A DNA stretch of 12,757 nucleotides from Bacteroidota bacterium (GTDB lineage Bacteria > Bacteroidota > Bacteroidia > Bacteroidales > Dysgonomonadaceae), in assembly GCA_023418255.1 (NCBI GenBank), contig JAEZZZ010000069.1, forward strand, positions 1 to 12,757, read 5' to 3'. Positions 7,181-12,757 of the stretch are shown in pieces. Position 1 is the stretch's first letter. Each line of letters opens with the position of its first letter. The notes below the pieces were generated by a model. It was not told the DNA's origin, ran no database searches, and saw only the letters and a list, made by a program, of their open reading frames with translations. Position numbers and translations under genes: made by a program.

Positions 7181-7208
7181 AGTTTCTTATTTTTCTTATT
7201 TGACGATG

Positions 7209-7216
7209 CAAAAATA
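7209..7216 (-). promoter_or_regulatory. Probable -7 box of prfB promoter
   Basis: Minus-strand TATTTTTG matches TAnnTTTG, 28 bases before the prfB ATG at 7180. No convincing TTTG occurs at the expected -33 distance, so only the -7 box is called. Confidence 0.45.
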
Positions 7217-7247
7217 CAGAAAACATCACAAAAAACCATAGGATTTA

Positions 7248-7278
7248 TTGCCAATGATGTCTCTTTGTGGTAATTTTG
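7248..7278 (+). promoter_or_regulatory. Promoter of the SMUG2-like glycosylase gene
   Basis: TTG (7248-7250), 20 bases, then TAATTTTG (7271-7278) matches the Bacteroidota promoter and would give a leader of about 90 bases. A second, poorer box (TATCTTTT, around 7292-7299) lies inside that leader. Confidence 0.6.
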
Positions 7279-7377
7279 TAATTAGCGTTTTTATCTTTTT
7301 GCAAAAAATAGGGCAAAGAAAAAACATTTCAAGTAGAAAATAAATCAAACCAAAAAATAAAGAAAATAACAAAAGCG

Positions 7378-8067
7378 ATGCCTCAAACATTTGGTGATAA
7401 AGTGATCGAATATAATCACAAGTTACATTTTACGGGAAAATTACCAGAGAATATCCGTATCATCAACCCCTTTCGTGAAAATCCGGAAACGATGCGTGTG
7501 ATGCAAGCCTTTTATCAAAAATATTATAACGATTTTACTTCGCGTAGACTTATTCTCGGCATCAATCCCGGTCGCCACGGTGCGGGAGTGACAGGCGTTC
7601 CTTTCACCGATACGAAAAGGCTTGAAATCGTGTGTGGCATAAGAATGAATTCAGCGCGCTCACACGAAGTTTCATCGGTGTTTATATATGACATGATTGA
7701 GCAATTCGGTGGCGCGTCAAGCTTTTACCGACAATTTTATATCAATTCACCGTTTCCGTTGGCCATTGTACGTAAAGTGCCTGGCGAAAAGTGGTTGAAT
7801 TGCAATTATTATGATTATCCTGAACTTTTTGAAACGCTAAAAGCGTATATGATTGTATCACTCAAAGCACATATCAGTTTGGGGATAGATACTTCGAATG
7901 TTTATATTTTGGGAAAGAAAAATGCACAGTTTATCCAAAATTTGAACGATGAAGCACATTTATTCAAACGCTTGCACGTATTGGATCATCCGCGCTACAT
8001 CCAACAATATAAATCTAAGGAAAAACAACTATATATAGACACCTATCTTCACACTCTAAAAAAATAA
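7378..8067 (+). CDS. SMUG2-type uracil-DNA glycosylase family protein
   Basis: A 229-residue member of the uracil-DNA glycosylase superfamily, closest by motif to the SMUG2 group described from Pedobacter. These enzymes excise uracil, and in some members other deaminated bases, to start base excision repair. Motif 1 is GINPGRHGAGVTGVPFTD at residues 61-78, with Asn63 in the water-activating position; SMUG1 has the related GMNPGPFGMAQTGVPF. Motif 2 is LDHPRYI at about 202-208, with His204 in the place of the catalytic or base-flipping His. FYINSPFPLAIV (about 119-131) is compatible with the base-recognition strand. It starts with ATG at 7378 in an A-rich leader with no strong Shine-Dalgarno, as is common in Bacteroidota. 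It is divergent from prfB with its own promoter. Family membership is firm; SMUG2 assignment and substrate are from memory of the motif. Confidence 0.88.
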   Translation: MPQTFGDKVIEYNHKLHFTGKLPENIRIINPFRENPETMRVMQAFYQKYYNDFTSRRLILGINPGRHGAGVTGVPFTDTKRLEIVCGIRMNSARSHEVSSVFIYDMIEQFGGASSFYRQFYINSPFPLAIVRKVPGEKWLNCNYYDYPELFETLKAYMIVSLKAHISLGIDTSNVYILGKKNAQFIQNLNDEAHLFKRLHVLDHPRYIQQYKSKEKQLYIDTYLHTLKK

Positions 8068-8099
8068 AATCTATCGTAGAACGATTCACTGTTTTTTTG

Positions 8100-8107
8100 T
8101 ATTTTTG
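8100..8107 (+). promoter_or_regulatory. Probable -7 box for the secreted coiled-coil protein
   Basis: TATTTTTG lies 32 bases before the ATG at 8139. It has the same eight bases and the same downstream CA as the boxes of prfB and tRNA-Asn. The -33 position is not recognisable. Confidence 0.45.
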
Positions 8108-8138
8108 CATCAATAAACAACCATAAAAAAGTATAAAG

Positions 8139-8702
8139 ATGAAAAAAGTAATTCTAACATCGCTGTTCCTATCTTTCCTATTCGTGATGCACGCTCAAAC
8201 AGTAGACGAACTAAAAAAGAAAATTGAAAAATTAGAAACAGAAAATACAATTTTGCAAAACAAAGCAAATTTTTGCGACTTATTCTCACAATCGGATAAA
8301 TATAAAGTGAAGAGCTTTCACGAAAAGTTCGAGTTGAAAATTTTGAAGATCATAGGAAACAAAAACGAACAAACTGTTGATATTTTCTTGACGCTGAGAC
8401 ACAGCCTGCCGAATCAAAAACTAACGATAAATGTATCATCGTATAAAGCATATGATGAGATGGGAAATGCCTATTCAAGCAAGCTAATTGAGTTTTCGGA
8501 AAATAAATCCAATTCGTATGTGTTTCAGATAATACCTTATAACCAGCTTATTCAGGGCAAAATAACGTTTAGAAATGTGCTGCCCAACATCGATCGATTC
8601 AGTAAAGTCTCCGGAACTATTGAAACCAAAAACGCGGATGGTGGCGACAACAAAACAACCGGCAATATAGAATTAATAAATACGCTGATTCAGTGGGAAT
8701 AA
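8139..8702 (+). CDS. Secreted or periplasmic protein with N-terminal coiled coil, function unknown
   Basis: A 187-residue protein I do not recognise as a named family. It has a clear Sec signal peptide (MKKVILTSLFLSFLFVMHA, cleavage after Ala19). Next comes a charged helix with heptad-like leucine and isoleucine spacing (about residues 21-44, VDELKKKIEKLETENTILQ), which suggests a coiled coil and oligomerisation. Residues about 58-186 look beta-rich (alternating FELKILKII, DIFLTLRH, KLTINVSSYKAYDEMGNAYSS, SYVFQIIPY, KITFRNVLP, VSGTIE). This resembles the immunoglobulin-like folds of small secreted proteins such as DUF4352-type domains, but only at the level of strand pattern. Cys46 is the only cysteine outside the signal peptide. 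The gene has its own -7 box 71 bases after the glycosylase gene, so it is probably transcribed independently. It ends facing miaA tail to tail. Confidence 0.75.
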   Translation: MKKVILTSLFLSFLFVMHAQTVDELKKKIEKLETENTILQNKANFCDLFSQSDKYKVKSFHEKFELKILKIIGNKNEQTVDIFLTLRHSLPNQKLTINVSSYKAYDEMGNAYSSKLIEFSENKSNSYVFQIIPYNQLIQGKITFRNVLPNIDRFSKVSGTIETKNADGGDNKTTGNIELINTLIQWE

Positions 8703-8758
8703 TTATATCCGACGCCCTATGTTTTCTCAAATAAGGATTTTTGATTACACAATGAAAC

Positions 8759-8804
8759 GAAAGAGGTGTTTTTGGTTGATTACAACAAAGCAAGCACCTC
8801 TTTC
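8759..8804. other. Long-loop inverted repeat at the miaA 3' end
   Basis: GAAAGAGGTG (8759-8768) is perfectly complementary to CACCTCTTTC (8795-8804), giving a 10-base-pair stem with a 26-base loop that spans the miaA stop codon at 8780. It lies between the two convergent genes and could act as a weak bidirectional terminator or 3'-end stabiliser. The T-run after the stem is short on both strands. Confidence 0.35.
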
Positions 8805-9679
8805 TCTACATCGAGAGTCGTGTCGGAAAGATTAATCCAATGCGTCCGCTTGTCTTTCTTAAACCATGTCAATTGTTTTCTCGCATAGTTGCGTGAGTGT
8901 TGTTTTATTTTGCTAACGGCAAAATCGAGCGTACAGTTTCCGTCGAAATAGTCGAACAACTCTTTATAACCCACCGTATTCAGAGCGTTTAAATGCCGAA
9001 GCGGATAAAAACGGCGCGCTTCTTGTTCCAATCCTTGCAGCATCATCTTGTCTACTCGCTCGTTAATACGCCGATACAGCTCTTCACGCTCTCGCGTGAA
9101 ACATATTTTCACGATTCGAAACGAGCGTTTTTTCTTTGAATCAGTACGTAGTGAAGAATAAGGCTTTCCTGCCATCAGACAGACTTCTAACGCATGAATC
9201 ACACGTTTCGGATTTTTCAAATCCACCTGATTATAAAATACAGGGTCTAACAGTTTTAGTCGCTGACGGATGGCATCTAAACCCTCGTTACGATAAAGAG
9301 CGTACACCTGTTGGCGCAACTGTTCATCAATGGTCGGAATTTCATCAATCCCGTCACACACGGCATCAATATACATCATAGATCCACCCGACATAATCGC
9401 GTAATCACGCTTGGAAAGAATTTTTTCAATCAGAGGAATTGCTTCTCGCTCAAACTCGCTCGCACTATAATACTCTTGTGGAGAAAGAGTCGCCACAAAA
9501 TAATGTGGCACTTGCTTCATCTGCTCCTCTGTTGGTGCTGCCGTTCCGATGGACAAGCCTTTATAAATCTGTCGAGAATCGGCGGAAACAATCGGGCATA
9601 GCAATCGCTCCGCAAGACGCAAGCTGCATTCTGTCTTGCCCACGCCGGTTGGTCCTGTGAGTACAACCAAAGTATTCAT
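8780..9679 (-). CDS. miaA: tRNA dimethylallyltransferase (tRNA A37 isopentenyltransferase)
   Basis: Transfers a dimethylallyl group to N6 of adenosine 37 in tRNAs that read codons starting with U, the first step of i6A/ms2i6A formation; it improves codon-anticodon stability. The 299 residues match the family length. The P-loop GPTGVGKT is at residues 9-16, SADSRQIYKG at 32-41 (Asp34 is the expected catalytic base), SGGSMMYIDAVCDGID near 100-115 and TVGYKEL in the C-terminal half. The ATG at 9679 overlaps the stop of the upstream gene as ATGA, a translational-coupling arrangement. It should therefore be cotranscribed from the promoter near 10291. Confidence 0.96.
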   Translation of the reverse strand: MNTLVVLTGPTGVGKTECSLRLAERLLCPIVSADSRQIYKGLSIGTAAPTEEQMKQVPHYFVATLSPQEYYSASEFEREAIPLIEKILSKRDYAIMSGGSMMYIDAVCDGIDEIPTIDEQLRQQVYALYRNEGLDAIRQRLKLLDPVFYNQVDLKNPKRVIHALEVCLMAGKPYSSLRTDSKKKRSFRIVKICFTREREELYRRINERVDKMMLQGLEQEARRFYPLRHLNALNTVGYKELFDYFDGNCTLDFAVSKIKQHSRNYARKQLTWFKKDKRTHWINLSDTTLDVEKEVLALL

Positions 9680-10260
9680 GCAAAAGGATTATTCTCCGAT
9701 AAATCGGTATCGTAATCATCCAATTCATCAAATCCTTTTTCATCAATTTCATCCATGTCGTATGACTCATCGCCAAAAAACTTCTCATCGGGTTCGATGA
9801 CATCAATGGTTTCGATAGTTTTCACGGGTTTAACAACACTCTCTTCTTCGGTAGCGGCGATATTCAATTCAATATCACCGGATGAGAACGTGCAGCTCGG
9901 TTGTTTTAGATATTTACCCGGAATAAGCTCTGAAAGAATAATATAAAGGGCTCTCTGATTTTCATAATCAAAGACGAACACCAACTTTTGCTTCTCATCT
10001 TCCAAATAATCACTAAGAACGCACTCGTCCATCAAATAGACATCTTCATCAAAATCCACTTCTCTTTCAAATAGAGAAATCTCCTGCTTTTTACGCCAAT
10101 CATCACTGCACAAGAAAAAGGATGAATTCTTTTTTTTGTCCAAATTTGTTGTGGAAACGATTGCTTCGAAAAAATCAAAAAAGGTGTTGTCCGCGTCAAT
10201 TTTGATCTCTCTTTTGAAGTTCTCTGTTTCTTCCGACAGAATAAGAAATCTGAATACCAT
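9676..10260 (-). CDS. pRiA4b ORF-3-like protein (IS1096 element passenger TnpR family)
   Basis: A 194-residue protein that resembles the PRiA4b ORF-3-like family, which databases often label IS1096 element passenger TnpR. The name comes from a mobile-element homologue; nothing here indicates recombinase function or a transposon. The N-terminal part (about 1-130) has the family pattern: a strand opening (MVFRFLILSEETENFKREIKI), an aromatic helix TFFDFFEAIV, FFLCSDDWRKKQEISLFE, and the strand KLVFVFDYENQRALYIIL. The remainder is strongly acidic and low in complexity (VIEPDEKFFGDESYDMDEID and the following Asp/Glu-rich stretch), probably disordered. It has no signal peptide, so it is cytoplasmic. 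It overlaps miaA by four bases and shares its transcript. I recall the same neighbour next to miaA in other Bacteroidales, which suggests a link to tRNA modification or merely operon conservation. The biochemical role is unknown. Confidence 0.8.
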   Translation of the reverse strand: MVFRFLILSEETENFKREIKIDADNTFFDFFEAIVSTTNLDKKKNSSFFLCSDDWRKKQEISLFEREVDFDEDVYLMDECVLSDYLEDEKQKLVFVFDYENQRALYIILSELIPGKYLKQPSCTFSSGDIELNIAATEEESVVKPVKTIETIDVIEPDEKFFGDESYDMDEIDEKGFDELDDYDTDLSENNPFA

Positions 10261-10290
10261 AGGTTTATTGTTTTTCTATCAATTTTGAGT

Positions 10291-10298
10291 CAAAGATA
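10291..10298 (-). promoter_or_regulatory. Probable -7 box of the pRiA4b-like/miaA operon
   Basis: Minus-strand TATCTTTG is a full match to TAnnTTTG, 30 bases before the ATG at 10260. The -33 position carries only T residues within an AT-rich palindrome (TTTTTTATAAAAAA, around 10306-10318). Confidence 0.5.
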
Positions 10299-10373
10299 AT
10301 AAAACTTTTTTATAAAAAAACGATACTATCCGCTCCTTTCAAAAAACAATTTTACCACAAAATATCGGTCAAC

Positions 10374-11732
10374 TTATGGATATATCGCGTGATGAATGAT
10401 TTCGCCCACAGTCGGATGCGGGAAAATAATACGTTTCAACTGCTCAACCTTCATTTTTTGTTCGATGGCGATGCCAACATTTATGATGAGTTCCGATGCC
10501 GGATTGCCAATGATATGTCCTCCAATAATTTCATTTTTATCATTAACAATCAGCTTGCAAAGTCCGTTTTTCATCTCATTTTCAATTACAAATCGACCGG
10601 AAAAAGCCAATGGAACACGTTTTACATGATAAGTAATGCCTGCTTCACTAAGCTGTTTTTCGGTTTTTCCCACAGAAGCGATTTCCGGATCGGTATAAAC
10701 CACATTGGGAACGGCATTGTAGTGCATGCTATCCCTGTTTCCCAATATATGATTTACGGCAACCTGCCCTTCTCGTGATGCTGTGTGCGCCAAAAGAGAA
10801 AAACCGGTGATATCGCCACACGCATACACATTGGGATCTGATGTCTGCATATATTCATTTACTTTAATCCCGTTTCGAAACTTCTCTAACCGCAGCGTTT
10901 CTAAACCAAAACCATCAAGCACAGGCTTACGTCCGACGCTGAGCATGATTTTGTCGGTTTCAATCTCCAGTTTTTCTCCCGAAGCGGTTTCGGCGAAGAC
11001 TTTGTTGGAAGCCACTTCCGTCACTTTGGTAGATAGGTGAAAGGTTACGCCTTTTTTTGTGAAATCATCCATCAACATTCGCGAGAGCTCTTCATCGGTC
11101 TCACCCAAAATCTTTGGCATCATTTCCACGACGGTAACTTTTGTTCCCAACGATGAGAAAAAAGAAACAAATTCCATGCCGATAACACCGCCACCAATGA
11201 TAGTCAGCGACTCCGGCTTCTCTTTATTATCCAGAGCTTGGGCGGAAGTCCAATATTCTACTTTGTCAATTCCTTTGATGGGCGGAATTACGGTTTGTGA
11301 ACCGGTGGCTAGGACTAGTTTTTTGCTTTTGTAGATATTTCCGCCGGCTTCAATAAGATAGCTGCCGTCAGCATCTTTTCCTTTTATCACAGCGGCTTGC
11401 TCAACGAGATGAACATTTTTCTCTTTAAAACCTTGCTTTATGCCTGCCGAAAGTTTTCTAAGAATTTTGTTTTTTCGTGCAATCAAACGCCCTAAGTCCA
11501 ACTCGCTGTTGTCAACGCTCAAGGCATATTTTCTTGCATCTTTGGTTTTATCATATATTTTCGCGGAATAGAGCAGCGTTTTTGTAGGTACGCACCCTTC
11601 ATTGAGGCATACTCCACCTACATTGTTTTTTTCGAAAAGGACAACAGCAAGTCCGTTCAAAGTGGCATATTCCGCTGCGTTTGATCCACCCGGACCGCCG
11701 CCAATAATGGCTACATCGTACATCATGTTCAT
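10374..11732 (-). CDS. lpdA: Dihydrolipoyl dehydrogenase (E3)
   Basis: FAD-dependent enzyme that reoxidises dihydrolipoyl groups of 2-oxoacid dehydrogenase complexes or the glycine cleavage H-protein, passing electrons to NAD. The 452 residues contain the FAD motif GGGPGG at 11-16 and the redox disulfide C42/C47 in GGVCLNEGCVPTK. Further on are VLATGSQ, the NAD motif IGGGVIG in the middle, VYACGDITG (second FAD site, about 305-315), and the C-terminal dyad His439 and Glu444 in FPHPTVGE. The CxxxxC spacing and HPTxxE separate it from glutathione and mercuric reductases. ATGs at 11732 and 11726 are both possible starts. No E1, E2 or glycine-cleavage gene is adjacent, so the partner complex cannot be told from context. 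No clear terminator follows in the short gap before the next transcription unit. Confidence 0.95.
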   Translation of the reverse strand: MNMMYDVAIIGGGPGGSNAAEYATLNGLAVVLFEKNNVGGVCLNEGCVPTKTLLYSAKIYDKTKDARKYALSVDNSELDLGRLIARKNKILRKLSAGIKQGFKEKNVHLVEQAAVIKGKDADGSYLIEAGGNIYKSKKLVLATGSQTVIPPIKGIDKVEYWTSAQALDNKEKPESLTIIGGGVIGMEFVSFFSSLGTKVTVVEMMPKILGETDEELSRMLMDDFTKKGVTFHLSTKVTEVASNKVFAETASGEKLEIETDKIMLSVGRKPVLDGFGLETLRLEKFRNGIKVNEYMQTSDPNVYACGDITGFSLLAHTASREGQVAVNHILGNRDSMHYNAVPNVVYTDPEIASVGKTEKQLSEAGITYHVKRVPLAFSGRFVIENEMKNGLCKLIVNDKNEIIGGHIIGNPASELIINVGIAIEQKMKVEQLKRIIFPHPTVGEIIHHAIYP

Positions 11733-11785
11733 TTGTTTTGAATGTTTAAAGTTAAATAATATGGTTATTCCTATAAATTTTGAAG

Positions 11786-11793
11786 CAAAGATA
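11786..11793 (-). promoter_or_regulatory. Probable -7 box of lpdA promoter
   Basis: Minus-strand TATCTTTG is a full TAnnTTTG match, 54 bases before the lpdA ATG at 11732. It directly abuts the -33 TTG of the oppositely oriented tRNA-Asn promoter. Its own -33 region is poor. Confidence 0.5.
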
Positions 11794-11824
11794 TTGCTTT
11801 ATTCGGAAATTTGTACTATTTTTG
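11794..11824 (+). promoter_or_regulatory. Promoter of tRNA-Asn
   Basis: TTG (11794-11796), 20 bases, then TATTTTTG (11817-11824) is a good Bacteroidota promoter. The -7 box lies 27 bases before the tRNA 5' end. Confidence 0.75.
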
Positions 11825-11850
11825 CAGCACTTTTCGAGAACGAAAAAGAT

Positions 11851-11924
11851 TCTTCAGTAGCTCAGTTGGTTAGAGCATCTGACTGTTAATCAGAGGGTCG
11901 TTGGTTCAAGTCCAACCTGAAGAG
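11851..11924 (+). tRNA. tRNA-Asn (anticodon GTT)
   Basis: A 74-base cloverleaf. The acceptor stem TCTTCAG pairs with CTGAAGA without mismatch and the discriminator is G. The D arm is GCTC/GAGC, the anticodon stem TCTGA/TCAGA with loop CTGTTAA giving anticodon GTT, and the T arm GTTGG/CCAAC with TTCAAGT loop. CCA is not encoded. It is flanked by its own promoter and terminator, so it is a single-gene transcript. Confidence 0.97.
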
Positions 11925-11927
11925 CAG

Positions 11928-11957
11928 AAAAGCGAGTCCGTGATGACTCGCTTTTTT
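11928..11957 (+). terminator. Terminator of tRNA-Asn
   Basis: AAAAGCGAGTC (11928-11938) pairs perfectly with GACTCGCTTTT (11945-11955) around a 6-base loop and ends in a T-run to 11957, only three bases after the tRNA. Confidence 0.88.
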
Positions 11958-11970
11958 GTTTTTACAAAAC

Positions 11971-12048
11971 ATTTTAGGGCATTGCTCCGTTTTAAAATAA
12001 TACGATACACATTATATAACAATACTCCGTTAAATTTTAGGCGGCATT
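11971..12048. repeat. Two related motifs in swapped order next to the transposase remnant
   Basis: ATTTTAGGGCATT (11971-11983) followed by CTCCGTT (11985-11991) recurs downstream as CTCCGTT (12025-12031) followed by ATTTTAGGCGGCATT (12034-12048). The second copy of the first motif has a two-base insertion. The order is motif 1, motif 2, motif 2, motif 1, all in the same orientation. The right copy overlaps the stop codon of the transposase remnant. This could be a scar of insertion-sequence ends or of duplications; it may also be chance in AT-rich DNA. Confidence 0.35.
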
Positions 12049-12660
12049 AGTGCCATAATATAGATAGCAGGTCTTTGACATTCTTTTTATTTTTAAGTAT
12101 GTTTGGGTTTATTCCATACATTGAAAAAAATCTTTCCAACAATAGAGCGTTGTGGTTTACCACTTTAATATTACGCATAGAAAACGCCTGAGGTTTCTCC
12201 TTTGGGATACTAAACCGATGTACAACTTTGGCAAGATTAATAGCCGTAAGCGAGGTATTAAAATGAAAATACAGTTTATCCAATGAGCGAAAAGTTGCTC
12301 ATATCCAAACTGTTTACATCTTTAACAAAATATGTATCCACAACAATTATTTTAGATATTTTCTGCAATTCAATTTTTCTTTTTATCAGAACTTGTGAAT
12401 AATAATCCGGTAAAGTTTGATTATCTTTGCAAAAAGTTTGAACGCTATTCCGGATGCATTGCCGTGTGATTGTCAATGTCAATGGCGGCTATTCCACCAA
12501 TTTCTAATCCCCAAAGTGCACGAGAAGAACAGCCCGACCAGAAATAACCTGCACCGGCAGTTTCCTTTCCTGATTTAGGGATATAGCTTGGGTCGAAAGC
12601 AATTACTTTGTTCTCTGAACAATGATAAAAAACTTTGTTCGCAAAGTGAACGATACTGAA
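12047..12660 (-). pseudogene. Decayed DDE transposase
   Basis: Three pieces of one transposase can be joined on the minus strand. First, from about 12660, FSIVHFANKVF leads to AFDPSYIPKSGK (first catalytic Asp codon at 12594-12592) and WGLEIGGIAAIDIDNHTAMH, then hits TAG at 12447-12445. One extra base at that point restores the frame as SVQTFCKDNQTLPDYY and IIVVDTYF (second catalytic Asp codon at 12338-12336). Near 12300-12290 the reading then jumps to RSLDKLYFHFNTSLTAINLAKV and continues to the stop at 12047, the normal C-terminal part of such transposases. The segment expected between (with the catalytic Glu) is missing, so there is at least one frameshift and one internal deletion. The family looks like a Bacteroidota IS4-like (DDE_Tnp_1) type; the exact IS family is not certain. 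The region is non-functional. Confidence 0.72.
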
Positions 12661-12671
12661 ATTTATTTAAG

Positions 12672-12708
12672 TTGTAAGTCTTGAAAATCACATCTTATAA
12701 GTCTTGAA
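12672..12708. repeat. Short direct repeat, 23-base period
   Basis: TTGTAAGTCTTGAA (12672-12685) and TTATAAGTCTTGAA (12695-12708) differ at one base and are spaced 23 bases apart, just upstream of the transposase remnant. The remaining bases to 12757 show nothing I can annotate. Confidence 0.35.
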
Positions 12709-12757
12709 ATTACCTACAAAGACACTGATTTTCAGCAACTCACACAAACATTTTGAC

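Noticed and set aside
8073..8097. Possible terminator after the SMUG2-like gene (ATCGT/ACGAT stem then a distant T-run)
   Set aside because: The stem is only 5 base pairs and the T-run is separated by several bases and overlaps the next promoter region.
9676..10260. Transposon resolvase or mobile passenger gene, as the database family name would imply
   Set aside because: No resolvase motifs, no inverted repeats and no transposase nearby; the gene is coupled to miaA in a housekeeping operon.
1..12757. CRISPR array, toxin-antitoxin, defence island, phage or biosynthetic cluster
   Set aside because: No regularly spaced repeats, paired small toxin-antitoxin frames or recognisable cluster genes are present; the window is mostly housekeeping with mobile-element remnants at both ends.

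Overview
The window looks like chromosomal DNA from a member of the Bacteroidota, most likely Bacteroidales. It is AT-rich. Many genes are preceded by a TAnnTTTG-type -7 box, the Bacteroidota sigma factor signature. Both tRNA genes lack an encoded CCA. The gene families are also typical of the phylum: fused MsrB-MsrA, SMUG2-type DNA glycosylase, and a pRiA4b ORF-3-like protein overlapping miaA. Genus or species cannot be fixed from the sequence alone.

Layout. Positions 1-1290 hold a tyrosine recombinase remnant cut off before most of its catalytic residues, followed by an inverted repeat and a tRNA-Lys gene (1290-1362, minus) with its own promoter and terminator. Next is ahcY on the minus strand (1536-2954), the SAH-hydrolysing step of the methyl cycle. 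Divergent from it are a small HExxH membrane protein (3115-3453) and an exported bifunctional methionine sulfoxide reductase MsrB/MsrA (3495-4445). A two-gene unit follows: a double-BON lipoprotein (4683-5168) and a BON-like plus double-SH3b protein without a signal peptide (5189-5806), closed by a terminator. prfB (RF2) lies on the minus strand and needs the classical +1 programmed frameshift at an in-frame TGA; its true extent is 6070-7180. Divergent from it are a SMUG2-like uracil-DNA glycosylase (7378-8067) and a secreted coiled-coil protein of unknown function (8139-8702). On the minus strand a pRiA4b ORF-3-like acidic protein overlaps miaA by four bases (8780-10260), and a stand-alone dihydrolipoyl dehydrogenase (10374-11732) follows. 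A tRNA-Asn gene with strong promoter and terminator (11851-11924) is divergent from it. The right end (12047 to about 12660) is a decayed DDE transposase.

How it fits together. Most of the window is housekeeping: translation termination and tRNA modification (prfB, miaA, two tRNAs), methyl cycle (ahcY), redox metabolism and repair (lpdA, MsrBA), DNA repair (SMUG2), and envelope proteins. The two ends, each next to a tRNA gene, carry dead mobile-element genes. I found no CRISPR array, no complete mobile element and no obvious defence or biosynthetic cluster. The least understood genes are the HExxH mini-protein, the BON/SH3b pair and the secreted coiled-coil protein.
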